In this document: positions 1 through 11,700 of the stretch, one piece after another | How the letters are laid out: each line of letters starts with the position of its first letter | Numbering within the stretch: position 1 is the first letter of the stretch | From: Ditylenchus dipsaci | Lineage: Eukaryota > Nematoda > Chromadorea > Rhabditida > Anguinidae | DNA length: 64,000 bases | NCBI GenBank assembly: GCA_004194705.1 | Contig: SADC01000348.1 | Span: forward strand, 62,001 to 126,000 | Direction: 5' to 3' | Position numbers and translations under genes: made by a program | Notes under the pieces: model-generated | Database searches by the model: none | What the model saw: only the letters and a program-made list of their open reading frames with translations | What the model was told of the DNA's origin: nothing

Positions 1-1329
1 GCTTATTGCCATTTTGAATAAATTTTTTTTTGATAAAATTTCCAGAAAAAAAAATTGGGTCTCGACAAAAAGACAAATCTTTTTAAAAGGGCAGATCGAA
101 ACCCCGCTTTTAAAATTCGTAAAAAAATTCAAAAAAGTGGCCTTGGTTTTAAAGTTTTTTTAAAAAACTGAGCTTTTTAAACTGAGCCACCCCCACTCAC
201 TTGACCTGAGCAAGCTGGTAAATAGTTTTTTCGTCGCCGACAGCCATATAATTTCTTCAATTTTGACATAAAAATATAAATGATATGTCATTTTGGAAAA
301 AAAGTTCTCTGCTACAAAACAGTGCTAACAGATTTGGTATATAAACCTATTTCAGGGTGTTTTAGGGTCGTTTTATGGAACAAATTTAGAATTTTTATGC
401 CTGGTGCTATACCACTGCCGATGCTTTTTCTGGCACCGGCCGCCAAGCACAGCATCTAGTTCCGCTTAAAAATGTTTTTATACACCATTTTGTAGAACAA
501 CCCTTTTTTCTACAAAGTCTATAAAAAACTTTCTATAATTCAGTGTGTTTTTATGAGTTTCTGAAATTCGGTGCCGAAATTTTAGTTTTAGCGAAAATAT
601 CGATTAACCAGCGTGAACCTGAGCCTGTGAGTCAAATCAGCTTGGCGGACCAAGGCGATTTATTCTGAAAAAATTCTATACTAATTTTTCTTTGTTTGAA
701 CATGATTTCAAATTCCACCGTATTGAATATCCACCAAAACCCACTCCCCACCCCACCCTCCATAGTCAAAAATTTTCAAAAAAAAATTGCCTTGGTCCCC
801 CAAACTGGTTTGACTGGAGGGTGGTCAGATTCAAGTGCTCTACTGCAATGTAAATTTTTTTAAACTGACTTTGTTTTAAAGCTAATATTGTTACATTTTT
901 AATACACTTTCAGAGTGCTATACACACGGCTGCCTTATGGAGGCTAAAATAGATATTTATTTGTACTGGAGGACGGGTTGTGCGTTCGTAAATTGCATCA
1001 CTGGATTTGTTTTCTTCTTTTTGATGTGGAAAAGGCAACATACAACCTTAAATCTAAACTCAGCAGTTAGTCGCGCTGCGGCTAACAGAAAAGTAAAATT
1101 GAAATTTATAATATTTCGCATTTTTTAAGAATTAGTATTTTAGAACAACTTAATGACTGTAATGGCAATAGTTGTGGAACTTTGTTTCAACTTTACACCC
1201 CATTTTTTTTTGCTACTTTTTCAAGAGGTGAGCTACTAGTGTTTTTTTGATGCAGAACTATTGATGCGGAGCTGAGCCGAGATTTTCAGCTACGAAATAA
1301 GGGGTCAAATTTTATAAACTTGTCAAAAA
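1..1329. other. AT-rich stretch without a recognised gene
   Basis: No coding exon, RNA gene or complete mobile element could be supported here. Only short open frames without splice-site support occur, and poly-A/poly-T tracts are frequent. Confidence 0.5.
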
Positions 1330-1503
1330 TACAGTCTACTCTCGATAAACTGGCACCCCTGGGGACCAGCCTGGGGTGCCAGTTTAGTGGGATGGTACTT
1401 TGCCTAATTTCTCTGTCGGCCAGCCAAATAGGGCTTTTTCAAAGTGCCAATTTATCGAGGGTGCCATTTTTTTGGAGTGCCAGTTTAACGAGAGTAGACT
1501 GTA
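1330..1503. mobile_element. TA-flanked palindromic MITE, pogo-like ends
   Basis: Inverted ends read TACAGTCTACTCTCGATAAA on the left and the complementary GAGAGTAGACTGTA on the right, each bounded by TA. The interior is a near-palindrome built on TGCCAGTTTA. A TA target plus a CAGT terminus is the pattern of pogo/Tigger elements of the Tc1/mariner superfamily. It is non-coding, so it would depend on a transposase from elsewhere. The family link is inferred from the ends alone. Confidence 0.7.
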
Positions 1504-1917
1504 TAAGCATAATATGGTTTTGTTTGCTGAAAAACTGAAATATGCCACAAAAAACTTGAATTTAAGGCAGGGCTGCCATCTCAAAATTTGAAAAAAAAAA
1601 CATTTGGTCAAAAAAGGAGGTTTTGAGCATTTTTGAAGGAAAAAGTGCATTTTATCTAGTGCTTACTGCCATTTTAAAGCGAAATAAAAGATTTTGACTG
1701 AAATTTAAAAAAAAAGATTTGGGATTCAAAAGATTTGAAAAGAACAAATCGGTACTTTTTTTGTTGGGCCCCCAGAAAGGTCATTTATAGATTTTTACAA
1801 GTTTTACAAGGTGTCAACTATATAAGTACCGACAAATCTTTTAAAAAAAGACATATTGCAATCCTGACTTAAGGTAAAGTTACCTTCAGGTGGCTGAAAT
1901 TACTAATGAAATTACAT
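1504..1917. other. Spacer without a recognised gene
   Basis: Low-complexity AT-rich sequence between two MITEs. Nothing further could be supported. Confidence 0.4.
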
Positions 1918-3124
1918 TACAGTCAAACCTCTATATAACGGCCCCCTTAAAAGTTCGTTCCCACCTTGGGTCCGACACTTTTTTTAGCTCGATTTTCAAA
2001 GCTTTTTTTAAATTCTGTTTTGACATTCTGGTCGCAAATATCGCAAGGATTCCGATTTTGCCGATCTTTTTTCAATATTTGAATAATTTTACTATTAAAA
2101 AATACAAAACCTCTATATAACGGCCCTCTAATTTTTTTTTGCGAAAAAGCTCATCAGTCTGATTCAGAATCGTGCAGATCACGCTAGTGAAAAACAATTG
2201 TCACAGAAAAAGATTTTTATTTGTATTTTAAAATATTCTGGGCATTAAAAAATCTCACATTATATAAAAATTTGAATTATTTAGATGACGGACACAAATC
2301 CTTCTCTAACCTGGGGCTCATACTCTTCTACTTTGTTCACTATAGAAAGCTGTGTTTTTACTTCTGTGTACCGAAGCTTGATTCACAAGAGTTGAAGTGA
2401 AAAATGTGAAGTTTATAAATGTGTAGACAGCCTAAGTTTAATGCTCAATGTTGTAGCTTATAAATATTTTTAACATATTCTGTTTTGTTTCTTGAAAAAA
2501 GTTGTTATATTGCAGAAAAAATATTTTGTTGCAGGATAGTACAATATAGTGCCAACAAAGAGATCTGGGTCGCTTTTCAGCTGAAATCTGCGTTTCAAAA
2601 TTGTGGTTTTAAAAATTTTTAGCAAAAATTATCTTAATGCCAAATTGTGATATACCCAGGACCAACTCCCCCGGTTTTTCGGGCATTTCCCAGATTTTTC
2701 GTATTTTTGACCGAATTTTTTTCTTCTTCAAAAATCCGGGCACAATATAACGCTCTCCGGACATTGCCCGGAATCGGTCAAAAATGAGAACAAATGCCGG
2801 GATTTATGAAAAAAATGAGCGAAAATTTAAAAATTGAGTTTCTCATCCTGGAAATACACTCCTCTCACTCAATTGATTTTTTGGTACTATGCCATTGTAC
2901 ACCTTTTTGAAAAAGGTGTGTCACTATATCGAGTTTTTTCTTTTTTAACCTAAAAATGATTTTCCTTTCAGAAAACTATCGGTAAAATAGGAATCCTTAC
3001 GATATTTTGGACTAGACTGTCAGAACAGAATGGATAAAAAACTTTGAAAATTGGGTTAAAAAAAGTGTCGGACCCTAGGCGGGAACGAACTTCAGGGGTG
3101 TCACTATATCGAGAGGGGACTGTA
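1918..3124. mobile_element. Long fold-back pogo-like element
   Basis: The left end reads TACAGTCAAACCTCTATA and the right end reads TCGAGAGGGGACTGTA, both at TA. The inverted arms extend well inward: about 60 bases in, each arm carries a block related to GTGTCGGACCCTAGGCGGGA, followed by a shared stretch around ATCGCAAGGATTCCGATTTT. The same subterminal block recurs in the elements at 4096-4339 and about 20560-20943, so these are members of one family of different lengths. A second TIR-like block near 2108 suggests an insertion or duplication inside. No transposase frame was found. Confidence 0.65.
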
Positions 3125-3681
3125 TTGCACACCTAGGTGGTGCATTTATTTGAGCGAGTAGCACCCATATTTTTCTCAAATTCCGGATGGTTGGGAGTAG
3201 TTGAAAATTACCTACTTTCAGATGCTGTTTGACCCGTCGCTTTCCCTCCTCTTCCGTAAAAGTTTTCACCGATCGTGTTCAGCATTAAATTCTGCACAAA
3301 AAGCTTAGTTTGGTACACACAGCCTTTCTAGTGTTAGCAAGGGAAGTAACCGATGTATGTTTCTGAGTATGGGCGATTATAATTTTTTGATGTATTCTTG
3401 TAGAGCGTCTCCAAGTTCCATGTGAAAGTGGTTGCCCGCCCGCGTGATTTTTATATAGAAAAACTTATAAGCAATATTTGCTACTAGAGACAAAAAGCCC
3501 CCTTCTATTGTGAAATTATGACTGACAAAGTCATGAACTGAATCGCTTACGTGATAATATTCTAAAAATCTATTTTTTATTTTAAAAAATATTTAAAGCT
3601 AAAAAAGACAAAATTAGAACTTTTAAAATTCTTACGGTTTGAAAATTTTAATTGGATCTCTTTTTTCTACGCAACGTAAAT
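3125..3681. other. Spacer upstream of the peptide gene stop
   Basis: No exon or element could be supported in this AT-rich interval. Confidence 0.4.
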
Positions 3682-3941
3682 TCAATTTGTGTAAGGCCGT
3701 TTAGTCAAACAATGTCCATAAATGCCAAGTGTGTCTCCTTCGTATGGTACGCAAATCAGGTTTGGTGCACAGTCCCGCAGCAAAAGATTGCACTGCTCGC
3801 CCACTACAAACAAATTTTAGTGTAAACAAAATTATTGAAAGTAAGTTCCTTACGTCCCGCACCCGGAGTAGAACTGGCATTTAACTGACTAGCCAGAAAG
3901 CCACAAATAAAAACAGTAAAAAAAGTTTTGTAGAATTGCAT
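3682..3941 (-). CDS. Small secreted four-cysteine peptide, two exons
   Basis: Exon 1 runs 3941-3854 and exon 2 runs 3803-3682, with a 50-bp GT-AG intron. The phases join cleanly (88 + 122 nt) to give 69 residues. The N-terminus MQFYKTFFTVFICGFLA is a typical signal peptide, so secretion is expected. The mature part is short and basic at its end, with cysteines in the motif GEQCN, then DCAPNLICV, then GHC, a four-Cys layout of C-x6-C-x5-C followed by one distal Cys. Paralogs occur at 49448-49723, 52061-52336 and, as a first-exon relic, near 62848. The family keeps the intron position, the PNLIC core and a C-terminal RP motif. It resembles other small disulfide-rich secreted domains, but I do not recognise the family and assign no function. 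Confidence 0.75.
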
Positions 3942-4095
3942 TTCTTCAAACTATTTTCACTAAAAATGAGCCAAAATATTTTATTATGATGGTTTTTAAA
4001 GCCTTTTTGTCAATAGATGTGTGGGGCAGGGTTAATTTTTCACTTAATAAATAAAAAGCTAATAGCTTTAGAATATATTAGAAAAAAATAACGAG

Positions 4096-4339
4096 TACAG
4101 TCGACGCTCAATATAGCATCCAACATTTAAGGCGATATTATATCGAGGGTTCCGGGTATAAATGGAAAAATAATTGTGTTTTTAGAAACGACCGGCGAAA
4201 TCGGAATCATTGCGATATTCCCAAGAAGATTGACAAATCAGTTTTAGGAAAAAATCTCAAAAATTTGGTTAACAAAAAAGTGTCGGACTCTAGGCGGGAA
4301 CTAACTTGGGAGAGAATGTTATACCGAGCGTCGAATGTA
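4096..4339. mobile_element. TA-flanked pogo-like MITE
   Basis: The left end reads TACAGTCGACGCTCAATATA and the right end reads ACCGAGCGTCGAATGTA. The right arm carries GTGTCGGACTCTAGGCGGGA, the same subterminal block as the element at 1918-3124. Non-coding. Confidence 0.65.
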
Positions 4340-4740
4340 TTGCAAAAAAAACTTTCACATTGAGCGTATGCCGTAATGCTTATTTAAATTTTTATTATCA
4401 TTGTTAATAGAGGTGGAGGTGGTTGTCCCTTAGATGAAGTGAAGGCACAATTTAGGCCAGGATGTAGTAGGACGGAAACAAACGTGTGGGTAAAAATCTG
4501 TATCTTTCTAATACTTTTGTGGCGTATCTACTCAGTGACTTACGTTCAATGGCAACTTTTGCTACTGAAAAGCAAACGAATTAAACTTTTTATCGTTTAA
4601 AATGTTTTTATTAGTGTTTTTTTCACTAGGTGTAACTTTGTAAATAAACAACTCCATTTGTTTTTGATACTATTATCGAGAATCCCTATGATTGCGTTTT
4701 TTTTATTGGAGAGTGCACTTTTGTTCATAAACAACACTAG

Positions 4741-4751
4741 TATATAAAAAG
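4741..4751 (+). promoter_or_regulatory. TATA-like box, TATATAAAAAG
   Basis: A consensus TATA element lies about 500 bases before the start codon of the peptide gene at 5250. A short leader exon ending near 4795 (GGAAAAG followed by GTACGA) could be spliced to the acceptor just before the ATG. The 5'UTR intron would then hold the repeat at 4982-5196. This is inference from motif placement. Confidence 0.35.
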
Positions 4752-4981
4752 CTTTTAGGCCAGCTCTTCAAGAAACTTTCAGATGAGACGGAAAAGGTAC
4801 GACCACCAGGGTAGTATACTTTCTGTTATTTTGTTTTTCGCCAATTTTTTGCTACTTGTTATTTGGTTTGTTCAATTTAAATATGAAGGAACCATACCTC
4901 TGCTATAGTGTAACTGTCCCACTTGGCTACGACGCAGTTGTTTAATGGTTTTCACTAAAATAAGTTGACAAATGGTCTGGT

Positions 4982-5196
4982 ATGCAGTCAGTTCTAGCCA
5001 TACAGTCAACTCTCGCCATACAGTCAACTCTGGCTATACAGTCACCTTTCATTATAAAGTCAACTTTTGTAATACAGTTAACTCTTATTACAAAGCCAAC
5101 TATTATTATACAGTCAACTCTCGTATATTACGACTCTCGTTATAGTGCGGTTTTTTTGCGTTACCGACGACTGCACTATATCGAGAGTTCACTGTA
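4982..5196. mobile_element. Pogo-like MITE with a tandemly repeated left arm
   Basis: About eight imperfect copies of a unit like ACAGTCAACTCTCGCCAT run from the left edge. The right end is TATCGAGAGTTCACTGTA. The left arm therefore looks like the terminal inverted repeat itself multiplied in tandem. Confidence 0.55.
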
Positions 5197-5249
5197 ATGG
5201 AATTAAATTTTAGACCCCATAACAAATTCGACCAAAAGCATTAACAGAA

Positions 5250-6040
5250 ATGTCAAAGCTGATTCTTGCACTGTATCTACTGGCAGTCTTGACTATGGTG
5301 GCCTTCGCTGAAACCGACGAGTTCAAATTGAGCAGCATATCGATGACGGTGAGTGGTCATGATAAAAATATAAATGATTACTTCTTTTTGAAAAAGTTTG
5401 AGTTATCAATCTTCGAGGCACATTAATTTTATAGTTAATGGACATTAAATACAGTCATACCTCGATAACTCGGATCCTTCAGCTGTTTTTGCCCGGGCCC
5501 TATATAATAACATGGTCAAGCAGCCAAAAAGTGGCTCCTGTGTTATTCCCTTCGCCGTAATTTTTCTGATTTTTGTGGGCTTAAAAAATAAGCCTACGTG
5601 TGGTCTTATTAGAAGAAATACAGTAATTCAAAAAAAAATTTGGTCGTTGGATTCACTTACGAACTTTTTTATTTAGTTTTTAACAAAACCAAGCCTAAAA
5701 TCAAATTCTAGGCTTCCTTTTGTTAGAAACCAAGTTGAAAAATCCGTGCAAAGGTTCGATGCTTAGAAAAAATTTGAATTAGCGCGCACCTGCCCCTTTA
5801 AAGGACCACGCAACTTGATAAGCACAGCAATTTGGAAATTTTGAATTTGCGCGGGACCACCCTAATTATCAAAGGGCTTGGTTATCAAGGTTCGACTTAT
5901 TGTATTAAGGTTGTTGGTGCTTCTCGTGGCTTGCGTATGAAGAGAGGGCCTATATGTTGGGGTCATAAGGTCAAGCGATGCTGCGGTACTCCTACTGTGG
6001 AGCCGGCTGTATTGGTGCTATGTGTGACCTTTGTTGTTGA
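5250..6040 (+). CDS. Secreted cysteine-rich peptide, two exons, one frame break
   Basis: Exon 1 (5250-5348) encodes 33 residues with a clear signal peptide (MSKLILALYLLAVLTMVAFA) and ends at a consensus GTGAGT donor. The candidate second exon starts near 5910 after a TTAAG acceptor. It opens with a basic stretch and a first Cys in KRGPICWGHKVKRC, and in the +2 frame ends with CGAGCIGAMCDLCC and a stop at 6038-6040. The two halves lie in different frames, so one base is missing or extra near 5985-5995; I treat this as one gene with an indel rather than two. The cysteine-dense C-terminus with a CC pair suggests a disulfide-stabilised secreted peptide; the class is not recognised. The intron is almost filled by the MITE at 5450-5904. 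An acceptor (ATTAACAG) sits two bases before the ATG. Confidence 0.5.
5450..5904. mobile_element. TA-flanked pogo-like MITE inside the peptide-gene intron
   Basis: The left end reads TACAGTCATACCTCGATAAC and the right end GGTTATCAAGGTTCGACTTATTGTA. It occupies most of the intron of the 5250-6040 gene, and its right edge is only a few bases from the proposed acceptor. It also contains a fragment (around 5495-5530) of the repeat family that includes AAGTGGCYCCTGTRTTATTC, shared with 9600-9660 and 10205-10240. Confidence 0.55.
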
Positions 6041-6701
6041 CAAAAATCGACAGTACAGAACATATATCTCCTGATAAAATTTGTAGTGATATATTGTATA
6101 ATGTTTGTTCACAGTTTCTATTACTTAAATTGATCATAACAATCTTTTAATATTTTTGCCGCGAATAATAATAAGGACAATACTTTTTTTTCCCCGCAAA
6201 TACACTTTTTGCCGCAAATCTGCTTCTGCCACTTCTGCGAAAAATACTTTTTATTGCAGCAAATTTGACGCGAAATGATTTACGGCAAAATTTGCGGCAA
6301 AAAAAAGTAGAGTCCTAAGATGGACTAAATCGCTCAGAATTCGATCCTGAACCTTTTCTAACCGCCTCAAACCACCATAAGCACTGATTTAGGGTAGTTA
6401 GCTACTGGTTTGGAGCAGTTCAGGATGGGACTGCCGCTTGACACTCTAAAGCTGAGTCCTCAATGACGAATCCGGACGCTGACTCGAATCTTTACTCCTC
6501 CAACCCCTTCCTCGGTTATCGGGGACCGGTAAGGGTTCCGAGTAAGTTTGCTTACCTACGCGAGGAGATAAAGAACGATCACGATGAGTGTCGACATGAG
6601 TGCGGGATTTGGCGTTCTTTTAATGCGGAAAAGGCTGTTATTTTTCTACTTCGAATTTTTGCTGAACGTGCCTTTAAGGTTTTGAATTACAGACTGTAAT
6701 T
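6041..6701. other. Intergenic, unassigned 78-codon frame only
   Basis: A plus-strand frame at 6463-6699 has an unbiased composition and no recognised motif or splice support, so it is not annotated as a gene. Nothing else could be identified. Confidence 0.4.
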
Positions 6702-6857
6702 TACAGTAAACTCCCTCCACAGTGTACACCGCCATAGTGCACACCCGGTTCCGATGTGGTTGGTGGCCACACAGTCAACTCCCTTTATAGTAACCTCCGC
6801 CATAGTGCACATCTGGCGCCGGTCCCTTGGGTGTGCACTATGGAGGAGTTGACTGTA
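6702..6857. mobile_element. TA-flanked pogo-like MITE (ACTATGGAGG type)
   Basis: The left end reads TACAGTAAACTCCCTCCA and the right end TGGAGGAGTTGACTGTA. Both flank a near-palindrome containing GCCATAGTGCACA and GTGTGCACTATGG. Non-coding. Confidence 0.65.
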
Positions 6858-6899
6858 CGGCGTCCCTATTGGAGAGAACATTTTAAACCACAAAAAAAG

Positions 6900-7985
6900 T
6901 TATAGAAAAAACGATATTTGGCAAGTCGGGATTTGGCAAAACGATAATTGGCCAACCGAGATAGGCAAACCTTTTTTTTGCAGCTGATTTACGTTTTTCT
7001 GCAGCTGATTTATTTTCTGTCCAAGACCAACTAAATTTTGCCATATTTGCAAGAATTCAAATTTTTTAGTCAGGAAATATTAAGCGTAAGCCTAAGCACG
7101 GATTTAGGGAATTTAGATACTGGTTTGGATGGTTTAGGGTGGAATTTGAGCGATTAAGTCAATTGACCCGAATCTGATCCGCTTAATCGATTTTTCGCAA
7201 AAAGTTCACTCCCCTCTAATAAATCCTGAAAAAACCAATTTTCAGAGGCTTCTGGCCATTCCGGGGTGGGATTCTGAGGGATCCGAGTTATTTTCTGACT
7301 AAAAATTTGAATTCTTGCAAAATATGGCAAAATTTAGTGGCTCTTGGACAGAAAAATAAATCAGCTGCAGAAAAACGTTAATCAGCTGCAGTGTTTTCGT
7401 AATTCACACTGACAGTGACACTGACATGTCAGTTTAGCGAACCTGAAATTTTTTAAAAGTGGTCGTAGACATTAAAAAAGTTGTCTTTTCGAAATCCGAT
7501 AAAGTGCGTTAGACAGCTGACGAATTTCTGATTGAGAAAGGTGTTATCAGAGTTTTAACCTGTCTTTGAAAAAAAGTGTGAAAAAGTAAGTGTTAGTTTC
7601 ATTTTTAATGTCAGTTTAGCAAAAAGAGCCTAAACTGACACTGACATTTTTTTGCTTAACTGACTTAAAAATGAAACTGACACTTACTTTTTCACACTTT
7701 TTTTCAAAGACAGGTTAAAACTCTGATAACACCTTTCTCAATCAGAGATTCGTCAGCTGTCTAACGCACTTTATAGGATTTCGAAAAGAAAACTTTTTAA
7801 TGTCTACGACCACTTTAAAAAATGTCAGGTTCGCTAAACTGACATGTCAGTGTCAATGTCAGTGCCACTGTCAGTGTGAATTATGAAAACACTGATTCAG
7901 CTGCAAGACCAAATCAGCTGCAAAAAGACGTGATAAAGCTGCAAAAAGACGTAAAATAGCTGCAAAAAAAGGTTTGCCCAACCGA
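6900..7985. repeat. Nested fold-back region with GCAGCTGATTTA arms
   Basis: Left (about 6979-7015) and right (about 7905-7975) arms are inverted copies of a tandem unit like TTTTGCAGCTGATTTACG. Outside them are GGGATTTGGC and CCAACCGAGAT motifs also found at 35165-35215. The region from about 7140 to 7310 contains a copy of another dispersed repeat (CCGGGGTGGGATTCTGAG) that recurs near 14000, 54235 and 57000. The interior is interrupted by the hAT-like element at 7389-7894. Confidence 0.55.
7389..7894. mobile_element. Near-perfect palindromic hAT-like MITE
   Basis: The ends are CAGTGTTTTCGTAATTCACA and its complement TGTGAATTATGAAAACACTG. The arms match for more than 200 bases, including ACTGACATGTCAGTTTAGCG. 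The flanks AATCAGCTG (left) and ATTCAGCTG (right) form an imperfect 8-9 bp target duplication. A CAGTG terminus with an 8-bp duplication fits the hAT superfamily. No protein is encoded. Confidence 0.65.
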
Positions 7986-8098
7986 GATTTGTCGCTAAAC
8001 AAAGTAGCCAAGCAGTTTATGAGCATTTTTGGCAGGCAAAACGTTGTAAAAATGATTTTCGGGCGTTTTGGAACTAGGCAATGTAGGATATTCATAAC

Positions 8099-8658
8099 CA
8101 TAGTGACCGCGGCCGTCTCCGCGCCCGGACCGTCTTCCGTCCCGTCCGGCCCTGGCCGGACGGGACGGAATTGACCAGACGGTTTTACGGCCGGTAATGA
8201 TGCTAAACGGCAAAAATCGGCCGAATTTTTTTTATAGGACGGGAAGGTGGATGCTTGAACAAATTTAGGACGGGACGGCTGACGGCCGGCAGGAAAAAAA
8301 TAAAGTGAGGACGGCTGGCGGACGGCCGCGCTAATGATAAAGTTAGGACGAGAAGGTGGACTGATGACTAAAATTCATTTTTATTGTATTATTGTTGTCT
8401 CATCCCCTTTGGATTTGAATGGTTACCCTGCCAGCTCGAACGACGACCATTGACCCAATTAACAGGTGTGTACATGTCGGAGGCACAAAGTCGGCTGCAG
8501 AATTTCGGAGCTCTGAGGTATTTATAAAGAACTCAGCAGTAACCAAAAATAACTACAATTTTTTATTTATTTTTTGGCTGGCCGGTCGGACAAGCGGCCT
8601 AAAACACACGGACGGCGACGGGACGAAGTTCACTTTTGAAAAAAATGCGGTCACTATG
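8099..8658. mobile_element. GC-rich insertion upstream of BATH gene 1
   Basis: The inverted ends are CATAGTGACCGC and GCGGTCACTATG. Internally there is a repeated GGACGGCCG/CGGCCGTCC composition quite unlike the AT-rich surroundings. The uninterrupted form of the site can be read upstream of BATH gene 2 (ACTCATAGCTAATTTTC near 35306), whose flanks match both sides here, so this is a true insertion. The flanks TTCATAACC and CTCATAGCC are an imperfect target duplication of about 8-9 bp. The superfamily is not assigned. Confidence 0.65.
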
Positions 8659-8718
8659 CTCATAGCCAATTTTCTCTAGCCGATTTTGCTCAAACAATTT
8701 TTTTTAATTTTCAGCAAA

Positions 8719-11700
8719 ATGATGCAAAAAAGTTTTTCCAATGACTTAAATGAAGCTGGAGCAGATGTTTCAAAGAATTTGTACGAACAGAAAAAGAAAT
8801 TCGACGATCGGTTTGATCAAATGGAAGCAATGATCAATGACAAATTTGTGGAAGTCGGTGGTTCAATTCAAAAGCTTCAAGCCTCATTGTCTGCTATGTC
8901 GGAAAATTATCTGAAGATTAGTGAATCAGTCTTGAATTGAGACGATGGAAGCTAAGAAGAAAGGTTCTTTTGGCACCAAGAAAGGTAAAGCAAGGCAAGC
9001 TAACTTTTGAAAAACCCGTTTTTAGGATTGAAACAGGGATTTTTGCAAGCCACCTTCAATATCAATAATCTTCATTTCGAAAATGTAAGCTCAAAAGCCA
9101 CTTATGCAGGCATAAATTGTAATTTTACAACTTTTTCATACTTCTTTTCTTGATTTCAAACATATTGATTTAGGTGGCTGACAGTTCGCAAATCACCATT
9201 TGGGAAACATCTACTAGCAGTTTTGCATCACAATGCTTACGCGGTTGAAGTTTTCTACGTCACAGATTTCACTATTCGTCTGCTTGGGTCATCAGAAAAT
9301 ATTGAGTCAAAGGTAGATTTTATAATCATTTGAAGATTCGTTTATTAAGGCCAAGTCAATAGGGGATTACAGACAAACTCCCTCCTAAGCATAAATGTTG
9401 AAGTCAGGTCATATAATATACTGTATACAATGACCCCGAATTTTTTATTCTAGCACTAAAATAAACTGGGCGCTACTGTAATATACCCCCCCCCAAAAAT
9501 CGACCTACTGTCATATACATCCCCCCCCCCCCAAAAACGACTTTTTTAGGGATGGTCAAAAACCATTTCTACACAATAATTTCGCCATAAAAGGACCAGA
9601 AAAGCAATTTAAATGGGATTGCGGGCTGTATTGGGATGGGAAGGGAATAATACAGGGGCCACTTCTCGAGATGGTTGGGATCCTTAGAGTACTAATTCTC
9701 TAAGCGTCTGAGGGTACTTTCAAACCCAGGAACTTGTGGTGCAGGCCTTAGTATAAGTACTTTTCATGGACCAAGCAGATCAGCGGGTGGACCCCGCGGG
9801 TTTAAACCTTGCCCTAGCACTTTTTGAGTGCTAGGCTGAATTTTTGGATGCTGGGCCTCTGGCCCGGCCTTATAGAACGGGGGAAATGCTCTTTGGCGAA
9901 AAAATAAAGATGTTGAACATAGTTTTGAATACTGGGGCCTACGGCATAAATAACTCTGGTATGCATGTTTTTTCATGCATCCAGAGTCGCTTTCGAGTGA
10001 TTTGTGTCTAAGGTATGTGGGTGTGCGCATCTCAACTCCAAGCCCCAAGCCCCTGCGCCCCCGAAGGGGGCGCAGGGGGCTTGAGAGTTGCGCTTGAGAG
10101 ATGCGCGCACGCACTTACCTTAGACATGATTCCGAGAAGTACACTTGATCATAAAATGCATATAGAGTCTATTTTGCCACGGCCCGAGTTGAAAAACATG
10201 GTAAAGCAGCTAAAAAAAAGTGGCCCCTGTATTATTCCTTCCCCTCCCAATACAGCCCATAATCCCTTTTAAACTGCTTTTCTGGTCCCTTTATGGCAAA
10301 ATTACTGCATAAAAATGGTTTCTAGACACTTAAAAAAAGTCGTTTGGGGGGGGGGGTATATTACAGTAGCTTTTGGGGGGGGGGGGGGGTATATGACAGT
10401 GGCGTCATAAACTGTCATATATGCTCACAGACTCGAACCCCAGCATGACTCTTTGCAAAACTGCATAATATAATTCTTTGATTATTGAAGTGATTGAAAA
10501 ATGGCAAAAAATAACTATAAAGATAGTCAGATAAAGGTCGTCAGTATGAATGTGTGTCAGTTAGTTCGACCATTAATTAATAGTGGTTAATTACTTCTAA
10601 TAACCAATTATATAAACATACACATACAAGACATTAAATATTCCTGAAATCGAGTGTATGGCTGAGCTTGGATATTTGGTTCCGCGCCGAAATTTTAGTC
10701 ATTTTATGAGTAGAGTTTTAGGGCATGATTTGTTTGACAAACAAATCGCGGTCGGAGGCCAAGAGTTTTCTGGTTCTTTGGTCAAAACTCGTCAACTTGA
10801 GCAATGGCTTTGTGTATGAGAAGGGCAATTTCAAAATGGAGGTCGAATTTTCCGTCACAGGAAGTACAACTAAGTAGAAAGCTTAAATTTTTCGAAAAGC
10901 AACTGGACGAGATCAACTATCATTTAGCTGTGCGCCGCTGGATCCTCAATTTCTCACTTGCGGTCTTGTGGAGTCGGACTTAACTTTGGTAGTGGAAGAT
11001 TGTCGATTCTCAGTCAACAAAGGGGTTTGTAATTTGTGAATTTTTGCCTTCGAACTAGATTTTTTTAAGTACAAAAAATCGAAACTGCTGTGTTCTGATT
11101 TCTACTCGGTTTCTGCGAAAATTCTTTTTTCTGAGGATTTAGATTCGGGAAAAGTCCGGTCCCGTGTGCATCTTTACTAAAACGATATTTTTGACAAAAA
11201 CTGCCAAAATATAAATTTTTTATTGCTGTAAATTTCAGCTCCTTTCGGCCTAGTCGAGCTACTTTAAGACACTCTTCTTTGTGATTTCCGAGAAAGGGAT
11301 GAAGACGAGGTTGAGCTGAAAGAAGTATCTGCTGAAGAATTTCTTTGTCTTCTGAAAGTCATATATCCTCCGTTCAATGATGCAGATGTGAATGTAGGCA
11401 GTTGTCTTGTCAAAAAACTAGAATTTTTCTGTTAAGCAAACAACTTGAAAGCTTGCTGCGTTTGTCTGATTGCTACCAAGTGAAAGTGATTTTGAATCGG
11501 TGCTCGGAATACCTCAAGAAGTGCTCCAACAACGAAGTTTCCTTGCAAGAAAAGTTGTTGTATGCGCAAAGTTATCATCTTTCTGAACTGCTGGTTTGTC
11601 TGATTTATCTCATTAGATTGTGAGTCAGAAAAACATTCAGGAATACTGTATCAAGGAGTTTAAGACATTCGATGATGTGAAGAAGCTTCGGCTAGTGCCA

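Noticed and set aside
4414..4492. Possible exon with two cysteines (GCPLDEVKAQFRPGCS) between an acceptor and a GTAAAA donor
   Set aside because: No signal-peptide exon or convincing continuation could be found on either side, so it was not annotated.
6463..6699. 78-codon plus-strand frame as a gene
   Set aside because: No recognised motif, no splice support and no paralog in the window.
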